DNA of 64,000 nucleotides from Sepioteuthis lessoniana (GCA_963585895.1 CAUZXS010004352.1:1-64000), one strand, 5' to 3'. Shown: positions 1-10,620, numbered from the stretch's first letter. Numbers and translations: made by a program. The notes: generated by a model not told the origin, from the letters alone.

Positions 1-400
1 GGCCATCTCCTGCCCCTACTGCCAACTGTCCCTCTTCTATTTCATTTTGTCGGCTTGGGGATATCATTCCAAGAAGACTGACTTTCTTTTTTCCTTTTTA
101 TTCTCATGAACTTAAGGAGACTTTCCTAAATGACTTTTGTATCCTCATCTCATTAAAATATAAAATCTTCAGACTATTTGCATTCCACTTTATAACAAGA
201 AATTTTTTTTATGGAGGAGGGAATTTTTGTAGGGGTAGGATACAAATGTTTTTCACTTTTTATGAATGAGTTGGCTAAAAAAGAAAAAAAAAAAAAGATA
301 GTATTAAATTTCTTCGTAGATATTGAAACAAAAAAAGACTTTATTTCGTTTTTAATAAGAATATTTTTGGTTTCTTCTATTGTCTATATATATATATATA
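1..400. other. AT-rich sequence, no gene seen
   Basis: The stretch is AT-rich with A runs near 285 and a short (TA)n at about 385-406. The only open frame, 211-408 on the plus strand, is low in complexity and ends in the TA repeat, so I do not call it a gene. Confidence 0.5.
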
Positions 401-424
401 TATATTAGTTAGATTTCTATGGTT

Positions 425-520
425 ACAACTACTACACTATGATCCTTAGCAGAAGTGTCTGGAAGCATCACTGATCCTTACAAAGGACAAAGTTGCTACA
501 TTCTGATCCTTGACAAAAGT
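425..520. repeat. Short minisatellite related to the array at 3,440
   Basis: Phrases such as TGATCCTTAGCAGAAGTG and TGATCCTTGACAAAAG recur at roughly 45 bp spacing. They resemble the degenerate unit at 3,440-3,790, on the far side of the reverse transcriptase and DNA transposon block. The two may be parts of one array separated by insertions, which is an inference. Confidence 0.45.
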
Positions 521-741
521 TCCAATCTATCAATTAATAACCTTAGTATTTTTTATGGGAATAATGCTATTATATAATAATGAAGGGTGAGACTTTTTTG
601 TTGTGTTTTTCTGAACACAAAATTCTGTTACACAAAAGAAAGATAAATCAAATTAATGTGTGATTCCTGGTCTGATTAGAACACCTAGCCTGAAATTAAA
701 CTCACACGTGACATATCCACTAGGCCTGCCAACTGCTGCCT

Positions 742-932
742 TAACATCATCATCATCATCATCATCATCATCATGTCGCACTGCAAACACGGATCTCCCT
801 TCCCCTCTCTCGCTACATGTCTTTATCGTCCATTGCTCCCGGGAGGTCTTCAAGCCAATATCCTGTCTCGGCACAGAGCTGTTGTATATAGCTTCTAGCT
901 GGTTGTCCTGCCTTTGCTTGTCCATGTAAAGG
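742..932 (-). pseudogene. Non-LTR retrotransposon 3' end, part 1 of copy 1
   Basis: Read on the minus strand this is the extreme C-terminus of a reverse transcriptase ORF and the 3' end of a non-LTR element. It closes with RHDDDD-type residues produced by a (CAT)n/(ATG)n tail at about 742-775. The same end occurs at 23,427 and 53,582, each running into ATG/CAT repeats. The remainder of the copy resumes at 2,770 beyond an inserted DNA transposon. The reading frame contains stops and shifts, so it is a fossil. Confidence 0.75.
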
Positions 933-960
933 TATGCCAGTCAATATAACGCCAAAATAC

Positions 961-1256
961 CCCAACCACAAAAAAATTGCAATATTTTGTTTTTGTGGTT
1001 TTATGTCAGGTTGGGTCTACTCTAGATCATACTAAAAGTCGGACAAGATTGTAGAATAGGAAAGTTTCAAATTTCGAAGTTGAACATTTTTGACTTACAA
1101 GTCATTTTCCATTGTGTTTTAAAACACTAACTCGGTCAGTTTTCATGATAAACCAATAAATCTTGCATTTTTACCCATGTTTTCAGGGTCAATCTTTCAC
1201 ATGAAATGTTTGCCAGTGATGTTGTATCACCCCTTATCCCATATCTAAGGTTACCC
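961..1256 (+). repeat. Left terminal inverted repeat of the 1.8 kb element
   Basis: This arm starts near CCAACCACAAAAAAATTGC and runs to CTAAGGTTACCC. It pairs with 2,464-2,754 with a few small indels. Confidence 0.75.
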
Positions 1257-1525
1257 TGACCCCTTCCCTCAGCTACTGCTACAGAGTGGGCCAAAAAAGT
1301 GCAGCAGTTTCGGTATGGATCCCAGGTTATATGATGTGCATTTGGCATTAAAACCTGGCCCCCTTGGAGATAAGAGGAGGATGTTCTGCTTTTTTGGCCC
1401 ACCCTGTAGTGCTGCACTCAACCCAAATCACATACAGGCATATACTAATACACTGTATACATATATTTTCAGGGTAAAACATGAATTGAGCCAATGCAGA
1501 AACCTGTCCTTTATGTGAATGAGCT

Positions 1526-2264
1526 TTGGACAGTGAAGAGACTGTGGTGGTTCGAGAAAAAGGAGCTGAAGGCATCAACCGTGCAAGTATCGAAAGAGGT
1601 GTGAAAGTCCAGGTTGAAGCAGGAACTCATGTTTACAAAACGTGTCGGGTAAACCACATCAACAAAAAGGACATGGCTATTAACTCCAGCAAGGGTGATT
1701 CTGCTCGACCAGTGAAAAGGAGCACATATGACAGTAGAACACATTGCTTATTCTGTGGAACTGTTACTACGAAAAAAGACCCAAAACGAAAAAGTGACGA
1801 AAGGATGCATTTGTTCAAACTATATTGGTCCATTGCAAAACCAGAGGGGATGAGTGGGCCACTACTGTTCCAAAGCTGGATTGAATATTTTGGTGGTGAT
1901 CTTCACGCACTGTGTTTACCACCAGTCATATAGCATCAACTTCCGTACAATGCGGAATATTCCAAGACAATTCACGTCAGCTGAATCCACCAAACGACAA
2001 AAAAGTGGAAGACCAAAGGACAGCGATCAGAATGGGGCATTTGAGAGTGTTTGCAAGTTCCTAGAGGAAAACGATGAAGAACAGCTAACGATATTGGAGC
2101 TTGTTGCTAAAATGGGAGAATACTTGCACAATAGTAAATCCATGGCGTACGGAAATCAATACCTCAAAGAAAAGCAGCTAAGTCGAGATGGGAACTCTAT
2201 ATTCGTGATTGAAGGGTGTAGTAGCATCAAAAACATTGTGACATTCAGGGAAAAAAACCTGTGA
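1526..2264 (+). pseudogene. Broken ORF of an uncharacterised element-borne protein family
   Basis: Two overlapping frames, 1,526-1,933 and 1,854-2,264, read as one protein with a frameshift around 1,890-1,930. The first part has HVYKTCRVNHINKKD followed by a CLFCG motif, a spacing that suggests metal binding. The second has VYHQ, INFRTMRNIPRQF, GRPKD, then FLEENDEEQLTILELVAKM, and ends soon after IKNIVTFRE. I recall this order (C-x-HINKK, CxFCG, GDLHA, NFRT, GRP, FLEENDDEQ, VTFR) from long uncharacterised proteins repeated in fish and invertebrate genomes; that match is from memory. Only the N-terminal region is present and it stops before the right TIR. Function unknown. Confidence 0.6.
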
Positions 2265-2463
2265 CATTCTTCGTGAATACTAAAATTCACCCCGGGAGGA
2301 TGATGAGAAAGTACAGAAATGAGCAATTCTCCAAACTGCAGAAAAACTCATCAAAACTGATATCAAGAATTCTCCAGTCATAGATGATGAGGATGAGGAT
2401 GAGAAAGAGGAAGTATGAACAACTTTGAAAAAACATTATGACACGTGAATCGGGGTTAGGTAG

Positions 2464-2754
2464 GGGTAACCTTAGATATGGTATAAGGGGTGATTCAACA
2501 TCACATTTCATTTGAAAAATTGACCCTGAAAACATGGGTAAAAATGCAAGATTTATTGGTTTATTATGAAAACTGACCGAGTTAATGTTTTAAAACACAA
2601 TGGAAAATGACTTGTAAGTCAAAAATGTTCAACTTCGAAATTTGAAAATTTCCCATACAATAATCTTGTCTAACTTCTAGTATGATGTAGAGTAGACCCA
2701 ACCTGACATAAAACCATAAAAAACAAAATGTTGCAATTTTTTTGTGTCAGTTGG
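2464..2754 (-). repeat. Right terminal inverted repeat of the 1.8 kb element
   Basis: This is the inverted partner of 961-1,256, ending in TTTTTGTGTCAGTTGG. It differs from the left arm mainly by point changes and short gaps. Confidence 0.75.
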
Positions 2755-2769
2755 TGCATTGGACTATCT

Positions 2770-3100
2770 AAGGGGTCCACAGGAGTATGTCGCTTATGAG
2801 TTTATCCTTACTTCTCCAGTCGTGTCCTGCATGTCTGGTTCATCTAACTTGGATAGTTTTCGTAATGGGTGGTAGTAGGCTGTATAGCTGCTGTTTTGTG
2901 GGGTGTTGCCTCCAGAACTTGTTCAATATTGCTCGCAGCATTCTTGTGTAATTGCCATCAAGCTTTTTCTCCATACATTTAGTTAGCATCCATGTTGTGC
3001 ATCCATATAGCAGTATCGACACGACCGTTGCTTGGAAAAATCTGTGTTTTATTTTATCAGTCAGGTCAAACATACAATGAACAATAAATAAAGACTCTTT
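2770..3100 (-). pseudogene. Non-LTR reverse transcriptase C-terminal region, part 2 of copy 1
   Basis: The minus-strand frame 3,073-2,840 reads DLTDKIKHRFFQATVV, then LLYGCTTWMLTK, LDGNYTRMLRAILNKFWRQH, PTKQQLY and LPPITKTIQVR. This is the region downstream of the catalytic site of a widespread animal non-LTR reverse transcriptase, from memory of the family. The 5' part is missing beyond about 3,100. With 742-932 it forms one copy interrupted by the long-TIR element. Confidence 0.85.
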
Positions 3101-3440
3101 GATGAAATTTTAAAAAGAAGTAATTGTGGACTTGTACTAAGTTAAAACTTAATACAAGCAAGAAGAGGAAGGATTTTTAGGGGGTGGGGGGCTCAAAAGC
3201 CATGAGAAGCATCATGGTAGACATAAAGGCAGGCGGACAAACCCTATGATGTTTCATCACCATGCCTAACCAGGTTCTGGGCATATGAATCCTACAGTTC
3301 AACGGCCAGGATCAAATAGTTTGATCGGGGAACTACTGCTGCTTATCTAAAATGGTGGTTTCTATAGATAAGAATAAAAACACAGCCATCAAAAGATTAC
3401 CATAACTCACACTCAAACCACTTTCTGCCTTAACAGTATT
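3100..3440. other. No feature seen
   Basis: The sequence is mixed and AT-rich with a G run near 3,180. I see no repeat family or coding signal here. Confidence 0.4.
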
Positions 3441-3795
3441 GAACAATGAACAATATTTCTGATTTAGGCAGAGTGTACAGATACTACAATAATCTGGAAA
3501 AGAGGGTTATGATCCAAGACAAATGGCATAGATACAATAGTGATCTTGGTTCTCAAGTTATAAAAAGTAACGCTTTGATCCTCAGTAGTGCACAGATACT
3601 GCATAGATCCTTGGCTGATTGCACAGATATTAATCAGCAGCAGAGACCTTAAGAGTGATACTTTGGTTTTAAACAGAATGTGCAGATACTATGTTGATCA
3701 TAGAAGGCTAAATAAGAAACACTTATCTGACACAGAGTACACAGATATTACTCTGATCCTAGGCTATCAGTACATAAGCAGTTCTGTAACTTTTG
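3440..3795. repeat. Degenerate minisatellite, unit about 40-45 bp
   Basis: The words CAGAGTGTACAGATACTA, TGCACAGATACTGCA, TGTGCAGATACTATG and GAGTACACAGATATTAC recur, alternating with TTTGATCCT-like words. About eight worn units are visible. Open frames here are side effects of the repetition. Confidence 0.6.
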
Positions 3796-4013
3796 ATGGG
3801 TAATATGCTAGCATAGCAATAAATAAAAACTTGCATTGTCTTCAGCAAATTCAGTTCATTAACATAGGATTAGCTGAGTCAAAATTTCTTAGCTAAAGCT
3901 TACTTAGATCTTTTATCACAGTCTCCATAAATATCAGGAAAATAAACTGATTTTACTGTCTGATTTTCAGACGTGAAGAATTATGACATCTAGAAATTTT
4001 TCCCATAATATAT

Positions 4014-4524
4014 TGGCCCAGTTAGCTGGGGCTGTAGAATACACCAACTGCATCTCTGCAGAAGGGTAAGACACCCCCCAATGAAAGTCCTGATATGACA
4101 CGAAGCAATCTGATGGTGAGGCTCCAGTAATGCTGTACCTTTGGGGAATGCAGAGTACCCTTTATTGCCATCGCTCCCAGATCCACCCATAGGGTCCTAT
4201 CTATGGGTCAAATAGAACTAAACTGTGTGCTTATGCTAAACTGAATTGTTTGAAATAGAAATGTTTTTACATTGTGTTTTTTACTGTGTGTAAATAAATC
4301 ACTGATGTTTAATTGAATTGTTAGTGACACATAGCAATACTTGGAACAATTTAACTTTGTTGACTAAACTGAATAGCTTGAAACAGAAATGTTTTTGACA
4401 TCTAAAGATTGTACTTATGCTAAACTGAATTATTTGAAATAGAACTATTTATATGAATAAAAAATGAATTTGGCATCAAATAACCTACAATAGCTGAAAT
4501 GCCATAAAACCAAACCAAACTAAA
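4014..4524 (+). mobile_element. Family A retroposon, full length, plus
   Basis: A perfect 12 bp duplication, CCCATAATATAT, flanks it at 4,002-4,013 and 4,525-4,536. The head begins GGCCCAGTTAGCTGGGGC and carries CATCTCTGCAGAAGGG. The middle repeats GTGTACTTATGCTAAACTGAATT-like monomers. The end has the hairpin GGCATCAAATAACC...TGAAATGCC and a (CCAAA)n-like tail. This copy is one of the cleanest for fixing both ends of the family. Confidence 0.8.
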
Positions 4525-4619
4525 CCCATAATATATACTACTTATAAGATGTTAACTAGGAGGTAGAATTGTTTTTATTCAAGTTTGATATAACTATTTA
4601 TATTTAAAGGACATGTTTT

Positions 4620-4925
4620 GGAGGTGCTTGAAACAATTGTTACAGTTGAAAGAAGTGGACTTAACAATTTGAGTTCAAATCTTCAACAAGGCTGTTTGCA
4701 TTTCACATAATACTAATACTCCTGAGTAAGATATGTATTCAACTATTCTCCTCCAAGTAAATAGTAGGGCAGACTGGACCCTTTAAACTTGGTATGGCAA
4801 ATGGTCTTGGAGAAGGAAGATAGAATTCAAACCAAACCTGGAGAGGGATGGTCTCCATCTTGCCATGCATGCCCAAGACATGTTACAAGAGTAGTACTCT
4901 TACAACCAAATCAGGTTACAGAATA
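4620..4925 (+). mobile_element. SINE family C variant, plus
   Basis: The tRNA-like head GAGGTGCTTGAAACAATTG and box B-like GAGTTCAAATCTTC are followed by the family body (GCATTTCACATAATACTAATAC, AGTAGGGCAGACTGGA). The 3' end is of a second type: GGAGAGGGATGG, CATGCCCAAGACATGTTAC, CCAAATCAGGTTAC. The same alternative tail occurs at 17,810-18,295. Confidence 0.6.
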
Positions 4926-5249
4926 AGTCTCTATTTATTTTTACTGTTTATGTATTACAGGTTATTGCTTGATAATTCTAAGAATTTCTCAGCTACACAA
5001 ACTTCAACTGAGAGAAATTTGAGTGAACTAGCAAGAATAAAATGAAAAAAAAAAGTTATTATGCCAGTAAAATTAAATTAAGTCTGTGATGTTTTTAGAA
5101 ACTGGGAGCAAATATACCAATTAGACAAGTATATACCCAGCAATGCACATGAACAATATCATTCTCATGAAATCATGTAACACAAGAGATTCCTAATTTT
5201 TCATCCTCAGGATGAATTGCAAATGGATTTTTACTGAAAAATTGCAGAG

Positions 5250-5310
5250 GACTATGATTTTTACTATATAAAAATGCATTGGAAAATATTTTTATAAAAA
5301 TTCATTGGTT
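5250..5310. repeat. Few copies of the 29 bp ATAAAAATGCATTG repeat
   Basis: TTTTTACTATATAAAAATGC and TTTTTATAAAAATTCATTGG match the unit of the larger array at 9,340-9,905. Confidence 0.5.
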
Positions 5311-5475
5311 TTGTTTCATTCTTTAATGGTCTATTAACCTCCGTGTGTTATTCAATACCAAAGTCATCAGCACAGAATAACAGTAGTGGTACTATTTAAC
5401 CCCCAGAGCTGGTGGGGGGATAAGGAGGTTCTTACTTTCCCAAGAGTATTAGTCCAAAAGTGAATGCTATGAATA
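5310..5475 (-). mobile_element. SINE family B, minus, 5' truncated
   Basis: It opens with the complement of the B tail (GGTTTTGTTTCATTCTTTAATGG, then CTATTAACCTCC and CAATACCAAAG) and continues through TACTATTTAACCC and TTTCCCAAGAGTATTAGTCC. The tRNA-like head is missing. Confidence 0.65.
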
Positions 5476-6160
5476 TGCACTACTATGAAAATACATTGTA
5501 TATAATTTTACTATAAAAAGGAATTAGAAAGTGCATAGTTTTATATCTATAAAGGATAATCACATTCGATTAGAAATATAGACCAACAGAATTTCCATTT
5601 AGCTATCTGTAGTTTTATGAGTAAATATTTCTTTTGCTACTTAACTAACATTTCAATGAACAGAAATATCTACATACCTCCTGATACTATGATATAATTA
5701 AATTATCAAAAGTAATTTGTTATCTGAAGAGACTTAATGGTCATTAAAACCATTTAGGTATGTAATGAGTTTATGCCTTGCGATAGTAATTATTCTGAAT
5801 TTTCTGTAAAAAAAAAAAAAAAACAAGACATTTTTCAGGAAATGTAGATATTACTGTATTTGATAACATTGCAAAGCTCAGCTATTAAAAAAACAATCTC
5901 TTGGTTCTTATCTGTAAAGTTGATCTCTCTGGTAGGATTAGGTTTACCTAAACATCCTTGAATACTAGTAGTTTTATATTAAGTATATATTAATACTTTT
6001 GAATACTAGTACATTTAACTCAATAATGCAGTAATAACAAATGTGTAGGTAGTGAAGATAATGATATATATAATAAAATATGTTGTTAGCATTTAGTAAA
6101 ATTAGCTTCATTTGGAACAAGGCCTGAAATATAGGTACCAAATGAGAAACAAACTTAGTA
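5475..6160. other. AT-rich sequence, no feature seen
   Basis: There is an A run at about 5,809-5,823 and much TA-rich sequence. I see no open frame, repeat family or RNA gene. Confidence 0.4.
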
Positions 6161-6176
6161 TTATTAGTCTGGAGTA

Positions 6177-6474
6177 GGAGGTGCCCGTGGAGTAATGGTT
6201 ATCGTCATAGGAAATGGACACGGCGATACAAGTTCAAATCCTGGACAAGACTGATTGCATTTCACATAGCACTAATACCCTTGGGAAAGGTATGAATCCA
6301 ATTATTCTCCCTCCAGCTATGGGTAAATAGTAGGGCAGACTAGGTTCTTCAGCCTTGGTGAGACAACTAGTCTAGGAGAAGGAAAACTCTGAATTCAAAC
6401 CTTTTAAACTCCGCTTAAAAAAAAATCGACCTTGTGTCATATCCTGCCCGAGCGGAGGGGTTAGGTAAATATCA
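6177..6474 (+). mobile_element. SINE family C, full length, plus
   Basis: The flanks TTATTAGTCTGGAGTA (6,161-6,176) and TTAATAGTCTGGAGTA (6,475-6,490) match at 15 of 16 bases. The head GGAGGTGCCCGTGGAGTAATGG is box A-like and CAAGTTCAAATCCTGG is box B-like. The body has ACCCTTGGGAAAGGTATG and the tail ends CCTTGTGTCATATCCTGCCC and GGGGTTAGGTAAAT. Confidence 0.8.
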
Positions 6475-6479
6475 TTAAT

Positions 6480-6615
6480 AGTCTGGAGTAGATATCAACA
6501 GATTGAGACAGACATCAACAAACCAAGATATATAGGTAGGTAAACATTAACAAACTGAGATAGAAAAATAGATAGATAAGAAGGAAGGTGAACATCAACA
6601 GATTGAGATAGATGG
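6480..6615. repeat. GATA-type minisatellite
   Basis: ATCAACAGATTGAGA, ATCAACAAACCAAGATA and AACATCAACAGATTGAGA recur at about 30 bp. Related units lie at 7,285-7,410, 8,510-8,610 and 59,465-59,600. Confidence 0.6.
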
Positions 6616-7285
6616 TTTGGCTGGGTTTTATGGCATATCAGCTATTGTAGGTTATTTAATGCTAAATTCTCTTTATACATATATAAAAAAAATATATATG
6701 ATTCATAAACACATTTTGTTAATAACATCTTTAAATGAGCCAAGTTCATTTTTTTTTTTTTTGCACACTGTTAAATGGTTTCAAGTATTGCTACCTAACA
6801 CGAATAATACTATTTACCACCAATCATTTGCCAGCGCACAGCTAAACGGTTTCAAGTATTGTTATGTAACAGTAACAATTTAACATCTTTTGTTTACACA
6901 CATTTAAATAGATATACATGATATGAAAGATTAGTTTGTCAGTAATTTCATTTTTAAATGAGATAGAACTAATCTATTTCACACCAGAATTGCTATCATT
7001 TTTACACAGCTAAATGGTTTCAGTTATTGATACCTCACAATAACAATTCTATTCAATATTAATCACCTGTTTGCACATAGTGAAGTGGTCACAAGTATTG
7101 CCATCGAACACTGATTCTTCTATTCAATATTCATTCATTTGTATACAGTCAAATGTTTCCAATTATTTTTATGTAACACCAACAATTCAAACCACGTACC
7201 CAGTCAAATAATTTCAAGTATTGCCCTTCAACATTAATTCTATTCAACATTACTCATTCATTTGCATACAGTTAAATGGTTCCAA
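6614..7285 (-). mobile_element. Family A retroposon, minus, no head
   Basis: It starts with the complement of the A tail (GGTTTTATGGCATATCAGC, GGTTATTTAATGC) and contains about nine monomers built around CAGTTAAATGGTTTCAAGTATTG. It stops within the monomer array at the next GATA-type minisatellite, so the head module is absent. Confidence 0.65.
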
Positions 7286-7410
7286 GGTAAATAGGCAGAC
7301 ACCAACAGATCAAGATAGCTAAATAGGAAGACGTCAATGGATCAAGATAGGTAAATAGGAAGACGTCATCGGATCGAGATAGCTAAATAGGAAGACGTCA
7401 ACAGAACAAA
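7285..7410. repeat. 33 bp tandem repeat, about four units
   Basis: GATAGCTAAATAGGAAGACG and GTCAACGGATCAA-like words recur four times. The units are better preserved than the related ones at 6,480 and 8,510. Confidence 0.7.
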
Positions 7411-7757
7411 ATAAAGATATATAAGTAATTTCATTATTGCATATATTTAACTAGTTTTAACAACTTTATCATTTTTGTTGTTTTTATCATATCTTTTTGC
7501 TGATTCATTCTTCCTTGGCTTTTAATTTACTTGTAATACATTTGTTTTGGGATTCTTGGATTTTTTAAACATATTTTGTTATCAGTTTCCTGATCAAAGT
7601 CTTGAGAAAATCTCTTCTTCATCAGCTGATAAATAAATAGTAATTTGAGATTCTTTGATAAAGTATTTTCATTATTACATAATATTATTTCATTATTATA
7701 TCCATCTTTTATTATTATTTGGATTATTGTTCTCATCTTGGTTGTTATACTCACAAT

Positions 7758-8120
7758 GCTTCAGCCACTGTATCCTTTGACCTTCTTCAGTTGTCTTTTG
7801 TTGTAATCACTAACTTTCATCGAATTTTGAGCTGAAACCTTTATTTAATCCATGAGGTAGACTGTTCTCATTCTTCTGTTCAAGTATTTGAATATCTTGT
7901 ATCATTTAATTTCTCTTCTTAGACATTTCCCCCTTGTAATGTCAGTTTTCTTTCTGATGAATCTGAATTAAGAGATACAAGATATTCCAAGACATGAACA
8001 ATGGAATGAGAACAGTCTACCCCCATGGATTGAATAAAGGGTTTGGTTGGAAATTCCCTGAAGGTTACTGACTATGACAAAAGACACCTGAAAAAGGTCA
8101 GAGGTTACAGTAACTGAAAC
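7758..8120. mobile_element. Foldback element with 146 bp inverted arms
   Basis: Bases 7,758-7,903 and 7,974-8,120 are inverted copies at roughly 85 percent by eye. Matching words include AGACTGTTCTCATTC and AATATCTTGTATC on the left and their complements on the right. The loop is about 70 bp. No ORF is inside; it could be a MITE or an inverted duplication. Confidence 0.65.
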
Positions 8121-8284
8121 AGAGATTTGAACAATAGACCGAATCATGTAAATAATAGTAAAGATAACAACTCCTAAGATTTTTAAACAGAAAATAGTTT
8201 TTGTTACTTGTTTTTTTTTTTTTACTGGTTTTCTTGAGCTGATATGTTCTTCAGCAATGAAATCAAGAGTGATACATTTGTTTA

Positions 8285-8301
8285 GAGATTCTCAGATGAA
8301 G

Positions 8302-8362
<61 letters not shown>

Positions 8363-8390
8363 TACATATGTATGTATGTATGTATGTAAT
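8285..8390. repeat. (TA)n(CA)n(TATG)n microsatellite
   Basis: A run of TA changes to CACACA and then to TATGTATG. Confidence 0.95.
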
Positions 8391-8509
8391 TATTATATTT
8401 ACTTTTAACAACTTCATCCTTTTTATTGTTCTACCTTATTACAACATTTTTAACTGATCCATTCTTCTTTGGTCATTAAATTAATAGTAATAAATTTGCT
8501 TTTGAAGAT

Positions 8510-8610
8510 AGGGTCCAGATAGAGAGGGAGGTAGAGATCAACAAGTCAAGATAGAGAGGGAGGTAGACATCCACAGATAGATAGATAGACATCAACAAAC
8601 CAAGTTAAAG
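8510..8610. repeat. GATA-type minisatellite
   Basis: GATAGAGAGGGAGGTAGA is repeated twice and followed by ATAGATAGATAG and ACATCAACAAACCAAG. Confidence 0.6.
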
Positions 8611-9204
8611 CTATAAGAGTATTTTCATCATTGCATATATTTTACTAGCTTTAACAACTTTATAGTTTTTGTTGTTTTTTATCACATCTTTTTGCTAATT
8701 CTTTCTTTTTTGACCTTTAAATTACAAGTGATACATTTGTTTGGGGATTCTTGGATTTTCTTTTTATTATTATTATCCATTTTATTATCAGTTTTCTTGA
8801 TCACAAGAGTTTTGAGTGGATCTCTTCTTCTTTGGCTGGTAAATTAGTAGTAATTTGAGATCCTCTGATAAAGTATTTTCATTATGACATATATTTCTTG
8901 TTATTTCAAACTCATTTCTTCATCTTCTTATTACAATTTCTTTCAGTGATCAATTTTTTTTTATGCAGTTAAATTTACTTTGTGATTTTGAGATGAAATA
9001 TTTGATATAAATGTATGAACACATTATTCACAAGTATATTGAGTTCCGTCTGCACTAGACATAAAAAATTAAGGCTCTTAGCTTGACTAAATCCATTTAA
9101 AAACCAACAAGTGTAGTGGGAATTATTCCATTAAAATGGTTACCAAGACATTTGCTATTTATATTTGGAGGCTAATTTAATTTTTATTTGCATTCAACAT
9201 GTAC

Positions 9205-9345
9205 AAAGGAATCTCCAAAAGTAATGCCTTTCTTTCTGCAGAAACAGTAAGAGATACAGTTAACACAATACCATCGTTAGATAGAGCAAGTTTTCAGCTA
9301 CAAAATAGTATTTCTATATTTAGCTATCCCCATTGGCTATGACTT
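9205..9345 (-). pseudogene. Mariner-type transposon 3' end fragment
   Basis: The minus strand carries the worn 3' end of a mariner-like gene and its terminal sequence. CAAAAGTAATGCCTTTCTTTC and GATAGAGCAAGTTTTCAGCTA match the better-preserved ends at 16,496 and 36,066. Confidence 0.5.
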
Positions 9346-9905
9346 TATTATAAAAATATACTGAAAATTATTTTAGTATAAAAATGCATAGGAATAGATT
9401 TTTACCATAAAAATGGGTTTGGAATGGTTTCATTATAAAGATGCATTGCAAATGATTTTTATTATAAACATGAAGTGGAAATGGTTTTTGTTTGCTATGG
9501 TTTCTTTGTTTAATGGCATATTAACCTTTGTGGGTCATTTAATACCAGAGCCATCTTTGTGAAAATTGTTTTATAAAAATTTAGTAAAAATGGTTTTACA
9601 ATAAAAAATGAACTGAAAAATATTTTTACTATAAAAACATGTTATAAATGATTTTAAAACAAAAATGCATAGCAAATGATTTTTGCAATAAAAATGCATT
9701 ATAAATGATTTACTATAAAAATTCATTGAAAGTAACTGTTACTATAAAGATGGATTGCAAATTATTTTTACTAGAAAAATGCATTATAAAAATTGTTACT
9801 ATAGAAATGCATCATAAATGACTGTTACTTTAAAAATATATTATTAATGACATTTACTATAAAAATACACTGAAAATAGTTTTACTATAAAAATGCATTG
9901 GGAAA
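9340..9905 (+). repeat. Minisatellite, 29 bp unit, about 18 copies
   Basis: The unit approximates TTTTTACTATAAAAATGCAT plus TGAAAATGA. It is interrupted near 9,490-9,570 by a SINE B tail. The same unit occurs on the opposite strand at 27,290-27,620. Confidence 0.8.
9500..9570 (-). mobile_element. SINE family B tail fragment, minus
   Basis: TTTCTTTGTTTAATGGCATA, TTAACCTTTGTGGGTC and TTTAATACCAGAGCCATC are the complement of the B 3' end. Nothing upstream of the tail is retained. Confidence 0.6.
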
Positions 9906-10620
9906 TTATATAGCTCTACATCAAACTATATAGAAATAAGTATGTAGACTTGAACAGACTGAGATAAAGTATTTTCATTATTACATAAATTTGATACCTG
10001 TCATAGTTATTCAAAATTTAGTGAGTTTAAATGTGTAAATGAGGAGTAAAAATTTACACAAAAAATACTGTGAACTGTGTCAGAACAAGGCCAACAAACA
10101 AAATGGCCAACAAATAACCTCCTTGTTGGTTGAGGTAACAACTGAGATAAGGATAACAGTCTATTCAAACTTGTCAAAGCTGAAGATCGTCATACCAGCA
10201 GAGGTGTGACGTCAGCAGATACAACAAAGATAAGACTTATCAGCAATAATGTTTAACAAAGCAGTTGGTTCTGGAATTTCTGTGGATATGTGAACATTTG
10301 GAGTCAGTTGGTGTAAGGGGCAAAGTTCATGTTTGTTGGGTTTTTTTTTAATGTTTAAGAAATAAGAATGAGTAAAGATATATATGAACAAGCATACAGA
10401 GATAAGCACAAAAACACAGACAAATATAAAGATGGACACCTAGATACACAAGCATACACATTGACACATACATTAAAAAAAACCAAAAAAACCTTAATTC
10501 TTCCTTTGAAATTTTAAATCCCACGTTGACATTAATGAATTTGTACATACACATTAAGAGACACAGACACACATAATATTTTTTTTGTTAAAATGCTGAA
10601 GCTCACTTTGACTAATATAA
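9905..10620. other. AT-rich sequence, no gene seen
   Basis: Apart from AAAGTATTTTCATTATTACATA near 9,965, which echoes the array at 7,415-9,010, I see no family match. CA-rich words begin near 10,380 and grade into the next repeat. Open frames are low complexity. Confidence 0.45.

Larger units (their letters stand above)
933..2769. mobile_element. DNA transposon with about 295 bp terminal inverted repeats
   Basis: Bases about 961-1,256 and about 2,464-2,754 are inverted copies of each other at high identity, for example the 16-mer ACTTACAAGTCATTTT in the left arm and its complement in the right. The element sits inside a reverse transcriptase fragment whose two parts lie at 742-932 and 2,770-3,100. 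Possible target duplications are TAAAG at the left and TAAGG at the right, but the outer few bases are uncertain. It carries a broken ORF of an uncharacterised family at 1,526-2,264. I cannot assign a transposon superfamily; no DDE transposase is visible, so it may be a non-autonomous derivative. Confidence 0.7.
7415..9010. repeat. Decayed tandem array, unit about 180-200 bp
   Basis: A block reading ATTGCATATATTTAACTAG, AACAACTTTATCATTTTTG, TCATTCTTCCTTGG, AATACATTTGTTTTGGGATTC occurs at about 7,430-7,560 and 8,620-8,760. Weaker copies lie at 7,600-7,700, 8,240-8,500 and 8,800-8,930. A TA/CA microsatellite and a foldback sequence interrupt it. Confidence 0.55.

Noticed and set aside
653..929. 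Open frames on both strands with Asp or Ser runs
   Set aside because: They are produced by the (CAT)n tail of the non-LTR element and its worn 3' end.
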